A stretch of DNA of 64,000 nucleotides from Chloroflexota bacterium (GTDB taxonomy: Bacteria > Chloroflexota > Dehalococcoidia > Bin125), in NCBI GenBank assembly GCA_028875225.1, contig JAPPFB010000020.1, positions 203,124 to 267,123 of the forward strand, written 5' to 3'. The first letter of the stretch is position 1; every line of letters begins with the position of its first letter. Below, in pieces: positions 24,794 to 33,211 of this stretch. The notes under the pieces are model-generated. The model was given only the letters and a program-made list of their open reading frames with translations. It did not search any database and was not told the origin of the DNA. Both the position numbers and the translations under genes were made by a program.

Positions 24794-25321
24794 TCAGCGT
24801 CGCTCCAGCGCGTATCGGTCAGCCGTGAGCAGCATCGACAGCGCGGAGAGCCAGCGATCGCGGACCACCGTGTAATCGCGCCCGGTCCGCCGATTCGGAT
24901 GGCGCGGGACGCGGTGTCCATAGGGTCGGCGCAGCGCATAGTGCGAGCCGACCCACTCGGTCCGCAAGGTGCGATCGGCCTGGGGCGCCCAGCGGACTCG
25001 CAAGCGGGTGCGGCGGGTGCGTTTGCGATTCGGCGGGCGCCACTTGATGACCAGGTCGCGCCCGCGCGAGGCCCTGACGTTCTGGACCGACGAGGCTGGG
25101 ATATGCAGCAGGGGCCGGCCATCCTCGCGCAGGAAGGTCGCGCCGTCGACGTCGAGGATCAAGTCACCCTGATGATCGGTGAACGGGATCGGACCAACCA
25201 GCGTCGCGGCGTCGCGGCTGGGCAAGGCGATGGGCCGTTGCAACGCCACATCTGCGCCACAGCGGTGGCAGGCAGTACGACCGTCAAAGGTCTCTCGGTG
25301 GCAAGCGGGACAGATCTTCAT
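24794..25321 (-). CDS. Zinc-ribbon protein, unknown
   Basis: A 175-residue protein starting with a zinc ribbon, KICPACHRETFDGRTACHRCG (two CxxC knuckles). A central beta domain follows (DLILDVDGATFLREDG and NVRASRGRDLVIKW) reminiscent of a PH-like or DUF-type fold, then a highly basic, Arg-rich C-terminus. The start ATG at 25321 has GGAAC upstream. Nucleic-acid association is plausible from the charge, but this is inference. Confidence 0.6.
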   Translation of the reverse strand: MKICPACHRETFDGRTACHRCGADVALQRPIALPSRDAATLVGPIPFTDHQGDLILDVDGATFLREDGRPLLHIPASSVQNVRASRGRDLVIKWRPPNRKRTRRTRLRVRWAPQADRTLRTEWVGSHYALRRPYGHRVPRHPNRRTGRDYTVVRDRWLSALSMLLTADRYALERR

Positions 25322-25409
25322 TGCGGTTCCGGCCGCGAGTGTTTGCCGTGCCGCAGCCCCACTCCAAGCAAGGGTCCAAGGGGAGGATCGGCCGTTATGC
25401 GTGCGCTCT

Positions 25410-25447
25410 GTGGCCCTCACCCTAGCCCTCTCCCAAAGGGAGAGGGG
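25410..25447. repeat. Palindromic repeat, family 2
   Basis: GGCCCTCACCCTAG leads into a perfect hairpin CCCTCTCCC-AAA-GGGAGAGGG (25426-25446). This CCCTCACCCT-plus-hairpin layout is a common dispersed repeat in bacterial genomes; a diverged copy is at 34317. Confidence 0.75.
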
Positions 25448-25474
25448 ACGGGACCGCGGCCGCGCTCGGGGGAG

Positions 25475-26611
25475 TTAGACGCCCACCGGGGAGCCGAATC
25501 GCTCGATCAGTGCTTCGGCCTGTCTGACCATCGTCTCGACGACTTCGGTCGCAGGGCGAATGGCCTTGATCAGGCCGGCGCCGTTGCCGGCGGGGCCGCC
25601 AACCAGTTCCTCGATGTGCGCTTCGCGCGCGCCTCGAAGCGCCTCACCGACGAGCAGACCCTGGAGCGGCATGGGCAGTGTGGGCGGCGCCTCGGGACGC
25701 TCCCACGCCTCGGTCCAGGCGTTGTACATGTGGCGCATGGTCTTGCCCGAGTACATTCGGCCGATGCGGGTGTCTTCGTCGACGGCGGCGACCAGCTTGT
25801 CCCACTGGACCTTGCGGGTCCATTCGTCGGTCTCGCCGCGCTCCTCGGAGTCCTGGTACGCCTCCCAGGTGCCGAGGAAGGCGGTGCCGCACCAGATCGC
25901 CTCTGCGCCCAGCGAGAGCGCCGCGAGCAGTCCGCGGCCGTCCATGATTCCGCCGGCGGCGATGGTCTTGGTCGGGGCGATCGCGTCAGCCACCTGAGGC
26001 ACGAGCGCCAGCGTGCCGATTCGCCCGGTGTGTCCGCCGGCCTCGGTGCCCTGGGCGACGACAGCGTCGACCTTGGCGGCGGCGACTCGGCGCGCATTGC
26101 GGGTGTTGCCAACGAGCCCGATGACCTTCATGCCCTGCGCGTGGGCGTCGTCGACCATCCAGCCCGGGTTGCCGAGGCCGGAGGCGAAGACGGGAACGTT
26201 CTCGTCGAGGATGACCTCGACCTGCTGGCGGAAGTACTCCTGCGTCAGCGGCGGCCGGTCGAGCTGTTGGGACGGCTCGGGGATCTCAAACTCCTGCTTG
26301 AGTTGGTCGACGAAGTGGTGGTGTTCGGCCGAGATTTCGAGTTCCAGGTCTTCGCGGTTGCCAGAGTCGGCGATCGAGGACGGCAGCAGCAGGTCGACGC
26401 CAAACGGTTTGTCGGTCAGCGATCGAACCTTGGCGATCATCCCGTGCAGTTCGTCCGGCGTGTAGCCGGTCGCGCCGACCACACCGAGCCCGCCGGCCTC
26501 GGAGACAGCGGCGGCCAGGGTCGGTCCGGCGGCGCCGCCCATTCCGGCGAGCATCACCGGATACTCGATGCCGAGCATGTCGCACAGTTCGGTCTTGAGT
26601 GGGGAAGCCAT
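25475..26611 (-). CDS. Nitronate monooxygenase / FMN-dependent enoyl reductase-type protein
   Basis: A 378-residue TIM-barrel flavoprotein of the nitronate monooxygenase/FabK group. LAGMGGAAGPTLAAAVSEAG near the N-terminus, AQGTEAGGHTG (flavin-phosphate loop) and AAGGIMDGRGLLAALSLGA are diagnostic. It may denitrify nitroalkanes or act as an enoyl reductase; sequence alone cannot decide. ATG at 26611 (MASPLKTELCDMLG) fits the family start. A 250-base spacer without recognisable features separates it from the toxin-antitoxin pair. Confidence 0.83.
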   Translation of the reverse strand: MASPLKTELCDMLGIEYPVMLAGMGGAAGPTLAAAVSEAGGLGVVGATGYTPDELHGMIAKVRSLTDKPFGVDLLLPSSIADSGNREDLELEISAEHHHFVDQLKQEFEIPEPSQQLDRPPLTQEYFRQQVEVILDENVPVFASGLGNPGWMVDDAHAQGMKVIGLVGNTRNARRVAAAKVDAVVAQGTEAGGHTGRIGTLALVPQVADAIAPTKTIAAGGIMDGRGLLAALSLGAEAIWCGTAFLGTWEAYQDSEERGETDEWTRKVQWDKLVAAVDEDTRIGRMYSGKTMRHMYNAWTEAWERPEAPPTLPMPLQGLLVGEALRGAREAHIEELVGGPAGNGAGLIKAIRPATEVVETMVRQAEALIERFGSPVGV

Positions 26612-26882
26612 ACGTGGCCTTTCAGTGAGTCTCAGATGTGTTCGAGGGTTCGGGGGTATGGTATCAGCGCCTCCGCGCGCGCCGGTCGGGGTCGCTGGAG
26701 CGACGCCAACGGGGTCTCCGCAGTAGCCGAGGCCTGGTTCAGGATGGCGAGCGACACCGCGGGTGCGCTCGCTGCAAACGACGTGGGCCTGCTTGGCGTG
26801 GCGCAAACGACAGCCTGTGCGACCACTCAGTCGCTGGGGTAGCGAGGGAATGTAACAGCGATACTTGAAGAAACAAGGAGAT

Positions 26883-27230
26883 ATGACTAGTCTGATGACT
26901 AGTTGGATGAGTTTGCAGTGGTCTGTGAGGTGCATCCTGGCAAACAGCTACGAGGGCCGTGAGCAAGAACCTACGGGCACCTGGAAGGTCCAGGAGGCGA
27001 AGGCCCGGTTTAGTGAGTTGCTGGATACCAGCCTGCGGGACGGTCCGCAGGTGGTGACCCGGCGTGGTGTCGAGACTGCAGTGATCGTTCCATACGCCGA
27101 ATGGCTGCGGATCAAGAAACCCAGATACCGCGATGTCAAGGAGTGGCTGCTGGCGCCTGAGGCCCGCACCGAGGAACTCGTTCCCGAGCGGCTCGACTGG
27201 GAACTGCGCTCGCCTCCGAGCTTCGACTAA
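26883..27230 (+). CDS. Phd/YefM-type antitoxin
   Basis: A 115-residue frame. The Phd/YefM fold begins at TWKVQEAKARFSELLD, with GPQVVTRRGVETAVIV for the DNA-binding half. The C-terminal RYRDVKEWLL to SPPSFD would wrap the toxin. The start is uncertain: an AAGGAG lies only two bases before the ATG at 26883, later ATGs at 26895 and 26907 remain in frame, and a perfect palindrome covers the region. It would neutralise the PIN protein at 27237 and repress its own promoter. Confidence 0.78.
   Translation: MTSLMTSWMSLQWSVRCILANSYEGREQEPTGTWKVQEAKARFSELLDTSLRDGPQVVTRRGVETAVIVPYAEWLRIKKPRYRDVKEWLLAPEARTEELVPERLDWELRSPPSFD
26886..26903. promoter_or_regulatory. Antitoxin operator palindrome
   Basis: ACTAGTC-TGAT-GACTAGT is a perfect 7-bp inverted repeat with 4-base spacer at the very start of the toxin-antitoxin transcript. 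Phd/YefM proteins bind palindromes next to their own promoters, so this is the natural autoregulatory site. It overlaps the first possible start codon. Confidence 0.62.
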
Positions 27231-27236
27231 CGCCTC

Positions 27237-27650
27237 GTGTATCTGCTCGACACCAACGTCATTTCCGAGCTTCGGCGGCCACGACCCAATCGGGCGGTGC
27301 TCGCCTGGTTTGAGGGCGTCCACTCGGAGGATGTGCACTTCAGCGCGATGACGATTGCAGAGATTCAACGCGGCATCGAGAAATGCCGATCCGAGGATTC
27401 GGACAAGGCACAGGAGTTGAGTGAGTGGTTGGAGGGCCGACTGCTCTCGGGTTTCGACGTTCTGCCGTTCGACGCTCGCGCAGCCCGGGAGTGGGGACGC
27501 ATGATGCACAACCAGTCGGCCAAGTTGGCGCAAGACGCGGTCATTGCAGCCACAGCGAGTGTTCACTCCCTGACCGTGGTCACGCGCAACGCCAAAGACT
27601 TCAGGCGCTTGGGCGTCGCCTATCTCAACCCGTTTGAGTTCGGCCGCTGA
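27237..27650 (+). CDS. PIN-domain ribonuclease toxin, VapC/FitB type
   Basis: A 137-residue PIN domain. Acidic metal ligands are D5 (LLDTNVISE), E42 (TIAEIQRG), D100 (LAQDAVIAA) and D121 (RNAKDFRRL). The order LLDTNVISEL plus FEGVHSEDVHFSAMTIAEIQRGI is characteristic of FitB-like VapC toxins, which cut RNA. GTG start, six bases after the antitoxin stop. Convergent with the acyl-CoA dehydrogenase gene. Confidence 0.88.
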   Translation: MYLLDTNVISELRRPRPNRAVLAWFEGVHSEDVHFSAMTIAEIQRGIEKCRSEDSDKAQELSEWLEGRLLSGFDVLPFDARAAREWGRMMHNQSAKLAQDAVIAATASVHSLTVVTRNAKDFRRLGVAYLNPFEFGR

Positions 27651-27663
27651 GCGCGCGGTTCGA

Positions 27664-28887
27664 TCACGTCCCCGCCGGGCCAACGATCGTGATCTCCTCG
27701 CCCAGCGCCGCCAGACCGAGCGAGTGCTGCAGTTCGTCGGTCTTCCAGGCCATGACGATACCTCCGGTGAGATCGCGGTAGAGGCGTTCAAGCGGCTGGC
27801 CTTTGACGTAGGCGTGGGCGCCGGTGGTCTTGATGCTGATCTGGGCGACCTCTTCGGCCATCCGGCGCAGGTGATGCGTGGTGCGGACCTGCATGCGAAT
27901 GAATGACTGCCGATCGTCGTAGGTGCGGTCGACTTCGCTGACGGCGTGATAGAGCATGGTTCGCCCCGAGGCGAGCCAGCTGTCCATCTCTCCGAGCGCC
28001 ATCTGAGCCCATGCTTGTTGTGAGCGCAGTTCGTTGGAGCCACCCAAGGGGCTGTTGGCTGAGGCGAGATAGCCCCGTCGTTGCTGGAGGTACTCGACCG
28101 TCTCGTCGAACATGGCCTGCGCGTTGCCCAGCCAGAGCGCGCAGATGCCCAGACCAGGCAGCGCCCGGCGTTGCCACTGGAGCTGCGGAATCATCTGCTC
28201 GCCCATCCGCAGCAGAGAAAGCGGTACAACAAAGCACTCTGCTCGCGGAAGTTTGAGATTCTCGATCACCACATCATGCGAGGCGGTCGAGCGCAGACCC
28301 ATGCCGTCCCAGTTGCCGCGATTGGTGATTGCTTCGTCCGTGAAGTCAGGCAGGGCGATGACCAGGTCCGGTTCCGTCGGCCTGTCGATCAACGCGCCGA
28401 CCATGGCGAACCGGGCTGCGTCGGCTCCTGAAGCGAAGCCGGCTCGCCCGCTGATAACCAGATCCGACCCGTCCTCGGTTGCGGAGAATCCGGTCGAGGT
28501 GTTGTCGAGCTCACGTGATGGAATACTGCCGGGAGCGCAACACCAGGCGCCTTCGGCGCAGGCCTTGAGCACATGGTCGCGGTGCGGATAGGGAGGCAGC
28601 GCGCTCGCGATGGCGGTGACCAGGATGTGCATGTTCAACGCCACCGCAGTAGACGCGTCCCCGTAGGCAATCTCCTCAACCAGGCGGATGTAGGTCTCGC
28701 CGTCGGCCTCCAGGCCGCCAAGCGCTTTGGAGATCAGCAGTCCGGAGACTCCCAGTTCCGCCAGTTCATTGAAGTTGTCAATTGGCAGTTCAGTGTCGCG
28801 GTCGGCGGCGGCGGCGCGCTCGCGAAACGGTCCGCGGGCGAGGTCGCGCACCTGCTCGAGCAACTGGCGTGAGGCGTCGGCGTCCAT
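27664..28887 (-). CDS. Acyl-CoA dehydrogenase-family flavoprotein
   Basis: A 407-residue protein with the acyl-CoA dehydrogenase fold: an N-terminal helical domain, beta-domain (ISGRAGFASGADAARFAMVG) and C-terminal bundle ending ARLYRDLTGGIVMAWKTDEL-type sequence. The usual catalytic Glu cannot be placed with confidence and the middle loop 'TASHDVVIENLKLP' resembles the DszC/HpaB monooxygenase-like branch. A GGGAG five or six bases ahead supports ATG 28887 over the ATG four codons upstream. It is divergently transcribed from the phosphotriesterase gene. Confidence 0.78.
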   Translation of the reverse strand: MDADASRQLLEQVRDLARGPFRERAAAADRDTELPIDNFNELAELGVSGLLISKALGGLEADGETYIRLVEEIAYGDASTAVALNMHILVTAIASALPPYPHRDHVLKACAEGAWCCAPGSIPSRELDNTSTGFSATEDGSDLVISGRAGFASGADAARFAMVGALIDRPTEPDLVIALPDFTDEAITNRGNWDGMGLRSTASHDVVIENLKLPRAECFVVPLSLLRMGEQMIPQLQWQRRALPGLGICALWLGNAQAMFDETVEYLQQRRGYLASANSPLGGSNELRSQQAWAQMALGEMDSWLASGRTMLYHAVSEVDRTYDDRQSFIRMQVRTTHHLRRMAEEVAQISIKTTGAHAYVKGQPLERLYRDLTGGIVMAWKTDELQHSLGLAALGEEITIVGPAGT

Positions 28888-28996
28888 GAGCACTCCCATT
28901 GTCGATTCGAATGAGCACGAGGCAAGCGTATCGGCCCGCCCGCTCCGAGCGTTAGCATTTCGGCAGGACTGGAAGCCTCTGGGAAGGACGCCGCCG

Positions 28997-29950
28997 ATGC
29001 CGTCGATTAACACGCTGCATGGAGAAGTAGACACGTCTGAGCTGGGACGGACGCTGATTCACGAACACATCGGGATCCGCTCTCCCGGGATCTCGGAGAA
29101 CTGGCCAGAGCTGTGGGACGAAGCGGGCTGCGTGGCCTCGGCGGACGAGAAACTGAATGCGCTCCAGCAGCGCGGCGTGAGCACGGTGGTCGACCTTTCG
29201 ACTGCCGATCTCGGCCGCGACATGGGGTTTCTGCAGAAGGTGTCGGAGGTGACGTCGATCAACGTCGTGCTCTGCACTGGGATCTACTGGTTGCGCTCGA
29301 TGTACTGGCGCGGTCGACCAGCGGAGCTGATGACCGAAGTGTTTGTCAGGGACATCACCGAGGGCATCGCCGGCACGGGGGTCAAGGCAAACATCATCAA
29401 GCTGGCTTCGGACGAGCAGGGCGGCGGGGTCGACAGCTACAACGAGAAGTGCCTGCGCGCCGGAGCGCGTGCGCATCGCGCGACCGGCGTCCCGATTGCG
29501 ACACACAACGGTCCACCGGAACTGGGCGCGAAACAGCAGGACGTCTTCGAGGATGAGGGCTGCGATCTCTCGCGGATCGTGATTGGCCACGTCGGCGATA
29601 CGGCCGACACCGACTATCTCAAATCATTGATGGACCGCGGCTCGTACGTCGGGCTCGATCGGTTCGGACTGGACCAGATCCTGCCGTTTGACGACCGCGT
29701 GAACACGGTCGTCAAGCTCGCGTCCGACGGTTACAGCGAGCGCATGCTGCTGGCCCACGACGCGTCCTGCTGTCTCGACTGGATCCCCGACATTGATGCG
29801 ATGCGGCAGGCTCAGCCGAACTGGCACTTCAACCACATCTCCGACGACGTCGTTCCGGCGCTGCTGGAACGCGGGGTGACGCAGGCGCAGGTTGATCAGA
29901 TGCTGATCGGCAATCCGCGAGACCTGTTCGAGAAGCAGGGCGCGTACTAG
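28997..29950 (+). CDS. Phosphotriesterase-family metal hydrolase
   Basis: A 317-residue TIM-barrel hydrolase. The binuclear metal site is readable: HEHIG (two His), the bridging Lys in NIIKLASD, His in ATHNGP, His in IGHVGD and Asp in LAHDASC. Family members are lactonases, phosphotriesterases and uncharacterised hydrolases; the substrate is not deducible. ATG 28997 begins MPSINTLHGEVD. Its stop codon is directly followed by the GTG of the next gene, so the two are probably one functional unit. Confidence 0.87.
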   Translation: MPSINTLHGEVDTSELGRTLIHEHIGIRSPGISENWPELWDEAGCVASADEKLNALQQRGVSTVVDLSTADLGRDMGFLQKVSEVTSINVVLCTGIYWLRSMYWRGRPAELMTEVFVRDITEGIAGTGVKANIIKLASDEQGGGVDSYNEKCLRAGARAHRATGVPIATHNGPPELGAKQQDVFEDEGCDLSRIVIGHVGDTADTDYLKSLMDRGSYVGLDRFGLDQILPFDDRVNTVVKLASDGYSERMLLAHDASCCLDWIPDIDAMRQAQPNWHFNHISDDVVPALLERGVTQAQVDQMLIGNPRDLFEKQGAY

Positions 29951-31594
29951 GTGGGCGGGACGGCGCTGGAACCTGGTGATGTCCTGTCGGCGGCGCGCGC
30001 CGGGTTTGCTGGGGCGCCGCTTCAGGACTCGCCGGGTGACGTGGCCGCGCGCGCCAGACTGTGGCGCGACGGTCTCGTCATCGCCCAAGCCGACGCATTG
30101 GCGGCCGACGGGCTATCGGCGGCTCAGGCAGCCGGGGCGGCGCTACAGGCCGCCCTGGGCGATGACAGCGATCAGCCTGGCGATGCGCTGGGCATCGAAG
30201 TGGAAGCCGAACGCGAGTCGCGAACCCCTGAGGGTCTGATCGGCCTAATCCAGACACCGCTACCGGGTCGGCACGGGCTCATTCTTCGCGATGGAAAACG
30301 GATCGCGCGCGGATGGCCATTCGACGCTTTGCGGACGGACGGCCGCACTGCGGCGTGGGTCAAGCAATTGAACAGAGAGGTCCGGCGTCCCGGCGCTCGG
30401 CTGGCGCCCAGCACTTCGGTTGAGGTGTTCACCACGGTCGAGGCGCTCGGCCCGGTCGCGCCAACGGACGGCGAGCGAATTCCCGCTCGATCCGGCGGCT
30501 TTCGGCTGGTCCAAATGGAGGAAGTGCTGCCGGACCGATTGTCGGGTTCGGCGCTGCAGGCCGCGGCCTGGCTGCTGCGGCATCAACGGCCCGACGGCTC
30601 GTTCTCGTATGAGTTCGCACCGCCGGGCGCTGGCAACGAGGGCGGCTGGACGCCGTACGACCAGCTCGTGCGACAGTGCGGTTGCGCCTGGGCCATTGCG
30701 ATGGTGGCGCGACTGTCGCGGGATCGAACGATCGGCGAGGCGGCCGCGGCGGCGATCAGCGGCATCCTCGAGCGTCACCTGCGGCGCGACGGACCGGGCA
30801 GGCTGTTCTACTTGCGAGACATGTACGGCGAGGCCAAGCTGGGCGCTCCGCCGCTGCTGTTGCTCGCGATTACGGAGTTGGGTCCGTCGTTGCGCATTCC
30901 TCGAGAGACCGTGGACCAGCTCACGGCTTCGCTGTTGGCGGTGCAGGCGGCAGACGGTCACTTCGGCACGAGGGCCCGCGGCATGGAGCTCGAGGGCTCA
31001 GAGACCTACTACGCCGGCCAGATCGTGTTGGCGCTGGCCAGGTTGTTCGGCGTCCGCAAGCGACCCCGACTCCGCTCAGCGGTGCAACGGGCCTTGAAGC
31101 ACTACCAGGAGCGCTGGCAGGACGAAGACGAGCGCGACCTCTCCTTCACGACCTGGATGATCCAGGCGTGCGATCAATGGCACGCGCTGGAGGGCGATGA
31201 ACTGGCTCAGGACTACGCCTACGAGATGGCGGACTGGGCGCTTGAGGAACAGCACGGCGAGGACTTTGAGAACCCGCTCTGGGTCGGCGCGTTCCAGAAC
31301 ACGCCGGGGATTGGGACGGCGGCCTACAGCGAGGGGATTGCGAGCGCGCTGTCGATTGCGCAGCGGTCGGGCGATGAAGATCGGACGAATCGGTATCGGT
31401 CGGCGCTGTTACTGAGCATGCGATTCCTGTTGTCACTCTCGCTGGACGGACCCGAGCACACGTTGGTCGGCGGGACTGAACATGTCGGCGCCGTTCGGTC
31501 GGCGCTGCATCGCTCGGGGCTGCGCTGCGACAACGCGCAGCACTACCTGATGTCGATGCTGCGCGCCCGCGCCTTGTGCTGGGATAGTGAATAG
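29951..31594 (+). CDS. AMMECR1-like plus alpha/alpha-toroid fusion protein
   Basis: A 547-residue protein with no signal peptide. Residues about 15-175 resemble the AMMECR1 fold: an early A/L-rich helical segment, then ALGIEVEAERES and 'PGRHGLILRDGKRIARG', close to the AMMECR1 GRHGLIL...G pattern. Residues about 185-530 are a series of helix pairs with QRPDGSFSYE, DGHFGTR and GPEHTL-type turns, as in the alpha/alpha toroids of terpene cyclases, prenyltransferases and glycosidases. The catalytic role is unknown. It directly abuts the phosphotriesterase gene. Confidence 0.6.
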   Translation: MGGTALEPGDVLSAARAGFAGAPLQDSPGDVAARARLWRDGLVIAQADALAADGLSAAQAAGAALQAALGDDSDQPGDALGIEVEAERESRTPEGLIGLIQTPLPGRHGLILRDGKRIARGWPFDALRTDGRTAAWVKQLNREVRRPGARLAPSTSVEVFTTVEALGPVAPTDGERIPARSGGFRLVQMEEVLPDRLSGSALQAAAWLLRHQRPDGSFSYEFAPPGAGNEGGWTPYDQLVRQCGCAWAIAMVARLSRDRTIGEAAAAAISGILERHLRRDGPGRLFYLRDMYGEAKLGAPPLLLLAITELGPSLRIPRETVDQLTASLLAVQAADGHFGTRARGMELEGSETYYAGQIVLALARLFGVRKRPRLRSAVQRALKHYQERWQDEDERDLSFTTWMIQACDQWHALEGDELAQDYAYEMADWALEEQHGEDFENPLWVGAFQNTPGIGTAAYSEGIASALSIAQRSGDEDRTNRYRSALLLSMRFLLSLSLDGPEHTLVGGTEHVGAVRSALHRSGLRCDNAQHYLMSMLRARALCWDSE

Positions 31595-31615
31595 TCGCAG
31601 TTCTCTATTGAGAAC
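31576..31615. repeat. 40-bp direct repeat, copy 1
   Basis: The 40 bases from GTGCTGGGATAG through the GTTCTC palindrome match 31941-31980 at 32 of 40 positions by eye with no gaps. In each copy the first 12 bases include the stop codon of the upstream gene. This is the footprint of a tandem duplication that produced the two coiled-coil genes. Confidence 0.7.
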
Positions 31616-31632
31616 CCCCGTGCTGATATCAT
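31600..31632 (+). promoter_or_regulatory. Palindrome plus -10 box, first coiled-coil paralogue
   Basis: GTTCTC-TATT-GAGAAC (31600-31615) is a perfect inverted repeat, followed 11 bases later by TATCAT (31627-31632). The palindrome lies where a -35 box would be. The identical arrangement stands before the second paralogue at 31965. Confidence 0.6.
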
Positions 31633-31658
31633 TGAGGGGAGCATCCGGAGGCATCCGA

Positions 31659-31952
31659 GTGGCAGTTCGCATTGACAGGCCAAGGTTCAGGGCACTCTTC
31701 GGCCGATTGGCTCTGCCCAACGAACGCGCCGAAGAGATTGTTGATGCAATTGAAGACACCTTCGACGAGAGCCTCAACGATGTGGCCACAAACACGTATG
31801 TCGACCTCAAGGTGTCGGGGGCAGTGGCGGACTTGAAGGCATATCTCGCTGATCGCGAAGCTCGGATGACCCTGAATCTGCTGATCTGGCTGGGTATCGT
31901 CCTCTCCGCAATCGGGGTCGCTACCGCGGTGCTGATTGCCGTGCTGGGATAG
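31659..31952 (+). CDS. Coiled-coil C-tail-anchored protein (DUF1640-like), paralogue A
   Basis: A 97-residue protein (GTG start, GGAGG eight bases upstream; the ATG at 31587 would lie before the promoter). It starts VAVRIDRPRFRALFGRL, has an acidic helix region with AEEIVDAIEDTFDES, a central coil, and a C-terminal membrane helix (LLIWLGIVLSAIGVATAVLI). It matches the 32019 protein along its whole length. The DUF1640/MCUR1-like pattern is suggestive, function unknown. Confidence 0.62.
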   Translation: MAVRIDRPRFRALFGRLALPNERAEEIVDAIEDTFDESLNDVATNTYVDLKVSGAVADLKAYLADREARMTLNLLIWLGIVLSAIGVATAVLIAVLG

Positions 31953-31980
31953 CGAAAAGCCGGGGTTCTCCAAAGAGAAC
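31941..31980. repeat. 40-bp direct repeat, copy 2
   Basis: Second copy of the 31576-31615 repeat, again with a GTGCTGGGATAG gene end, 12 bases of divergent filler and GTTCTC-CAAA-GAGAAC (31965-31980). Confidence 0.7.
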
Positions 31981-31997
31981 AGCTGTACTGGTACAAT
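31965..31997 (+). promoter_or_regulatory. Palindrome plus -10 box, second coiled-coil paralogue
   Basis: GTTCTC-CAAA-GAGAAC (31965-31980), then TACAAT (31992-31997) at exactly the same 11-base distance as in the first copy. The palindrome is conserved in its arms but not in its spacer, as expected for a dimeric repressor site. Confidence 0.62.
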
Positions 31998-32018
31998 ACG
32001 TGTGCAGGTAGGGCGTCT

Positions 32019-32312
32019 GTGTTGGCGATTCGCATCGACCGTCCGCTATTTCGGGACATCTTCGCCCGGATGGAGATTCCGCAGGCTCCGGCGGATGATT
32101 TCGTCGACGCGGTTGAGGACACGGTCAATGAGGGGCGTGACGAACTCGCAACGAAGGACGATCTGCTTGCAATGGAAGTCAGACTCAGAGCAGATGCCGC
32201 AGAACGCGAGGCACGGATTCTGCAGAATCAGCTGGGCATGGTTGGCGTGATGTTGGGGGCCCTGGCGATTGCGACGGGCATCATCATCGCGGTCGTCACA
32301 CTCTCGGCCTAA
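32019..32312 (+). CDS. Coiled-coil C-tail-anchored protein (DUF1640-like), paralogue B
   Basis: A 97-residue protein, GTG start with GGTAGGG upstream. IRIDRPLFRDIFARM, then DFVDAVEDTVNEGRDELATK and a coil 'MEVRLRADAAEREARI', ending in a membrane helix (VMLGALAIATGIIIAVVTL). The 'ELATKDDLLAMEVRL' segment is the clearest DUF1640-like element in the window. Its last four bases overlap the end of the convergent LLM gene. Confidence 0.65.
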   Translation: MLAIRIDRPLFRDIFARMEIPQAPADDFVDAVEDTVNEGRDELATKDDLLAMEVRLRADAAEREARILQNQLGMVGVMLGALAIATGIIIAVVTLSA

Positions 32313-33211
32313 CTCCCCTTGACCTCCGGCCAGACTTCGCGCCAGGCGGTTTCGATGGTCTGCAGGTACTGGTCAACGGGGATGGACAACTCCCGGTCGT
32401 AGTTGGGCATTCCGACTCCGAGTCGAGAGATGCCCATGTCGCGGGCGGCGCTCAGCATCCTCAACGTGTTGGACATGTCGCCGTCGAGGGGCGGCAGCCA
32501 CTGGATGGGGAAGTCGTCCGGGTCGCGGTCGTTGGCCTCGAGTTGCGCACGCAGGCGTCCAATCAGTTCGGCCAGCTGATCCACGCTGGACTGGACGGGC
32601 GCGATCCAGCCGTCGCCGAGGCGGGCTGTGCGTTCAATCGCGGCTTGAGCAAAGCCGCCGAAGAGGATTGGCGGTCCACCGGGCGTGACCGGCTTGGGCA
32701 TCACCGACATCTGGTCGATGTTGACGTAGCGGCCGTTAAACGTGATGGGTTCCTCGGTCCAACAGGCGCGGAGGACTCGGATGTACTCATCCATCCGGCT
32801 CGGGCGCTGGCGGAAGTTGGCGGTCAGGGCGTCGAACTCCTGCCATTGCCAGCCGATGCCGATGCCGAGGCGCATCCGTCCGCCGGAGAGAATGTCGATT
32901 TCGGCGGCCTGCTTGGCCACGAGTACGGGTTCGCGTTGGGGCAGTACGAGGACGTTCGTCTGCAGCGCCACTCGATTGGTGATGCCGGCCAGCCAGGCGA
33001 GCGTCGTCATTACCTCGTGCTGGTGAACGTCATCGGTGTAAGGTCCGGTCTGCGGGCGGTCATCGCGGGCGTAGGCGTAGATGATGTGGTCGGCCATGGA
33101 GATGAAGTCACAGCCGATTGCCTCGACACCCTGGGCCCAGTCACGCAGTTCGGAGACGTCCCAGTGCCAGTGCCAGGCGGGAATCTGGCAGCCAAACTCG
33201 AATTGCGCCAT
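32309..33211 (-). CDS. LLM-class flavin-dependent oxidoreductase
   Basis: A 300-residue luciferase-like TIM-barrel enzyme using FMN or F420. Marks are FISMADHIIY, LQTNVLVLPQREPVLVAKQ, GRMRLGIGIGW and GGPPILFGGFAQAAIERTA. These occur in F420-dependent oxidoreductases of Actinobacteria and Chloroflexota as well as in FMN monooxygenases. ATG 33211 begins MAQFEFGCQIP, the family start; the longer upstream frame is rejected. Substrate unknown. Confidence 0.85.
   Translation of the reverse strand: MAQFEFGCQIPAWHWHWDVSELRDWAQGVEAIGCDFISMADHIIYAYARDDRPQTGPYTDDVHQHEVMTTLAWLAGITNRVALQTNVLVLPQREPVLVAKQAAEIDILSGGRMRLGIGIGWQWQEFDALTANFRQRPSRMDEYIRVLRACWTEEPITFNGRYVNIDQMSVMPKPVTPGGPPILFGGFAQAAIERTARLGDGWIAPVQSSVDQLAELIGRLRAQLEANDRDPDDFPIQWLPPLDGDMSNTLRMLSAARDMGISRLGVGMPNYDRELSIPVDQYLQTIETAWREVWPEVKGS

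Noticed and set aside
26739..28043. Long minus-strand frame over the toxin-antitoxin genes
   Set aside because: Antisense to Phd and PIN domains with intact motifs; no homology of its own.
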